Made by a program: the position numbers and the translations under genes
Notes under the pieces: model-generated
Databases searched by the model: none
Told to the model about the DNA's origin: nothing
Seen by the model: the letters and a program-made list of their open reading frames with translations, nothing else
Source: Ruminococcus flavefaciens
GTDB taxonomy: Bacteria > Bacillota > Clostridia > Oscillospirales > Ruminococcaceae
DNA length: 64,000 nt
Assembly: GCA_902777125.1 (NCBI GenBank)
Contig: CACYSQ010000001.1
Location: 124,001-188,000, forward strand
Direction: 5' to 3'
Shown here: positions 62,850-64,000 of the stretch, piece after piece
How positions within the stretch are numbered: the stretch's first letter is position 1
Layout: the number at the start of each line of letters is the position of its first letter

Positions 62850-64000
62850 GGTAACAGTTGCAAAGTCGGCAGGCTTCTGCTTCGGAGTTGACCGTGCCGT
62901 GAAAATGGTCTACGGTGAGCTCGAAAAGAACACCAAGGTCGCCACTCTCGGTCCGATAATCCACAATCAGGACGTCGTGAACGACATGAAGCGCAAGGGA
63001 GCGAGGATAATCGAGTCGGTCGATGAGCTTGCTCCGGACGAGACCGTTGTGATACGTTCCCACGGTGTCGGCAGGGAGATATACGATAAAATAGCCGAAA
63101 AAGGCAACCGTATGCTCGATGCGACCTGTCCGTTCGTCTCACGCATACACAGGATAGTCGCGGAAAAGTCAGCGGAGGGCTGCTTCATACTCATTGCCGG
63201 CGATGCCAGCCACCCGGAGGTGCAGGGTATCGTTGGTCATTGTGACGAAAATCACCTCGTTTTCAAAGATAATTTTGAGCTAAAGGACTTTTTTGAAAAA
63301 AAGTATACAAATTTGAAAAAAAAGCTTGCAATTGTCGCTCAAACAACGTATAATATAGTAGTATGGGACGAGTGTTTAAACGCGATCCCGAAAGACGATC
63401 CGGATATTGTTATCTTTGATACGATCTGCAATGCTACCGATACAAGACAGTCCGACGCGGCTGAACTTGCAAAAACTTCGGATATCATGCTCGTTGTCGG
63501 CGGCAGGCATAGCTCCAATACCGTTAAGCTCTATGAGGTGTGCAGCAGATATTGCAAAACGTATCATATAGAAAATTCGGACGAGCTCCGGAAACTGAAG
63601 CTTCCGTATGCTGAGAATATCGGCATTACAGCAGGAGCCTCCACTCCGGCGTACATAATCAAGGAGGTACAAACCAAAATGGCAGAAAATGAAATTCTTG
63701 CAGCTAATCAGGATGAGGAGATCGACTTCGCTCAGGCAGTCGAGGATTCATTCAAAAAAATACATACAGGAGAGAAAGTTAAAGGCACAGTTGTTGCTGT
63801 AAATAATACAGAAGCTATCGTAGACCTCGGAACAAAGCACACAGGCTATGTTGCTCTCGATGATCTTACAGACGACCCCTCAAAGAAGCCCGCTGATATC
63901 GTTAGCGTCGGCGATGAGATCGAGCTTGTCGTTATCAAGGTCAACGATGCCGAGGGTACCTGCGCTCTTTCCAAGAGAAAGGTTGACGAGCAGGCTGGCT
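62842..64000 (+). CDS. ispH: IspH-ribosomal protein S1 fusion (5' part)
   Basis: A continuous frame from ATG 62842 (after GGGAGG) to the window edge. Residues about 1-279 are 4-hydroxy-3-methylbut-2-enyl diphosphate reductase, the last step of the MEP isoprenoid pathway: cluster Cys in AGFCFGVDRAV, TCPF and ICNATDTRQ; HNQDVV, SHGVG and HPEVQG bind the substrate. From Met 280 (63679) the sequence is S1-like: FAQAVEDSFKKIHTGEKVKGTVVAVN, the first S1 repeat. S1 helps bind mRNA on the ribosome. Fusion ispH-rpsA is known in Clostridia. Base composition turns AT-rich near 63240-63400, where a promoter-like sequence occurs; AAGGAGG lies 11 nt before Met 280, so S1 alone might also be made. Confidence 0.95.
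   Translation, partial: MSKVTVAKSAGFCFGVDRAVKMVYGELEKNTKVATLGPIIHNQDVVNDMKRKGARIIESVDELAPDETVVIRSHGVGREIYDKIAEKGNRMLDATCPFVSRIHRIVAEKSAEGCFILIAGDASHPEVQGIVGHCDENHLVFKDNFELKDFFEKKYTNLKKKLAIVAQTTYNIVVWDECLNAIPKDDPDIVIFDTICNATDTRQSDAAELAKTSDIMLVVGGRHSSNTVKLYEVCSRYCKTYHIENSDELRKLKLPYAENIGITAGASTPAYIIKEVQTKMAENEILAANQDEEIDFAQAVEDSFKKIHTGEKVKGTVVAVNNTEAIVDLGTKHTGYVALDDLTDDPSKKPADIVSVGDEIELVVIKVNDAEGTCALSKRKVDEQAG
63326..63354 (+). promoter_or_regulatory. Possible internal promoter within ispH
   Basis: TTGCAA (63326-63331), 17 nt, TATAAT (63349-63354), about 320 nt before the S1 start with its own ribosome binding site. It could serve separate S1 expression; the match may also be chance. Confidence 0.4.

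Overview
The window reads as a chromosomal segment of an anaerobic, fibre-degrading Firmicute of the Ruminococcus type, closest in style to R. flavefaciens or R. champanellensis. Reasons: a dockerin-bearing multidomain enzyme (GH43-CBM22-dockerin-CE1), a bifunctional GH11-CBM22-GH10 xylanase, a GH130 mannoside phosphorylase, a GH31 alpha-xylosidase, an IspH-ribosomal protein S1 fusion, meso-diaminopimelate dehydrogenase, a sporulation-type sigma-G, AGGAGG-type ribosome binding sites and many canonical TTGACA-17-TATAAT promoters. No phage, insertion sequence, rRNA, tRNA or CRISPR was seen; this is mostly housekeeping chromosome with small accessory pieces. The species is an inference.

Layout, left to right. 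1-2.4 kb: secreted xylanase (C-terminus outside the window). 2.7-8.3 kb: hflX, secA and an ECF sigma factor with its membrane partner. 8.4-9.2 kb: a Fic toxin with a 58-residue VbhA-like antitoxin. 9.4-13.2 kb: MATE exporter, then serC-serA. 13.3-19.7 kb: carbohydrate block (galK, GH130 phosphorylase, an L,D-transpeptidase apparently split by one in-frame TGA, GH31 alpha-xylosidase). 19.9-24.6 kb: DUF1292 protein, HU plus a Lys/Ala-tailed companion, and a ribbon-helix-helix gene leading into clpB. 24.6-25.2 kb: no gene, but a complete candidate small RNA. 25.2-29.5 kb: aluminium-resistance/methionine gamma-lyase-like protein and an M42-M42-GNAT operon. 29.8-33.0 kb: cellulosomal enzyme. 33.1-38.2 kb: ddh, a second ECF sigma/membrane pair, and a sugar-binding-like GGDEF protein.

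38.4-43.3 kb is the most unusual block: a T-box leader (Asn) drives asnS, two paralogous lipoproteins and asnA. One lipoprotein carries 34 aspartates in a 35-residue tract, and the T-box leader contains a tandem array of about eight 17-19 nt units. A third lipoprotein paralogue stands alone at 52.3 kb.

43.4-52.0 kb: GH13 enzyme fused to DUF1653, HD hydrolase, GT-C membrane protein, Nudix hydrolase, Thr/Pro-repeat membrane protein, sigG, a cytidylate-kinase-like protein and an ion transporter. 53.1-64 kb: a largely collinear plus-strand run (tepA-ftsK, ygiQ, ComEC-like metallo-beta-lactamase, DUF3006, HI0933-like flavoprotein, two small membrane proteins, cmk, plsC, ispH-rpsA) with frequent start/stop overlaps. 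Dispersed GC-rich palindromic repeats related to GTAGGGGCG occur in several intergenic gaps.
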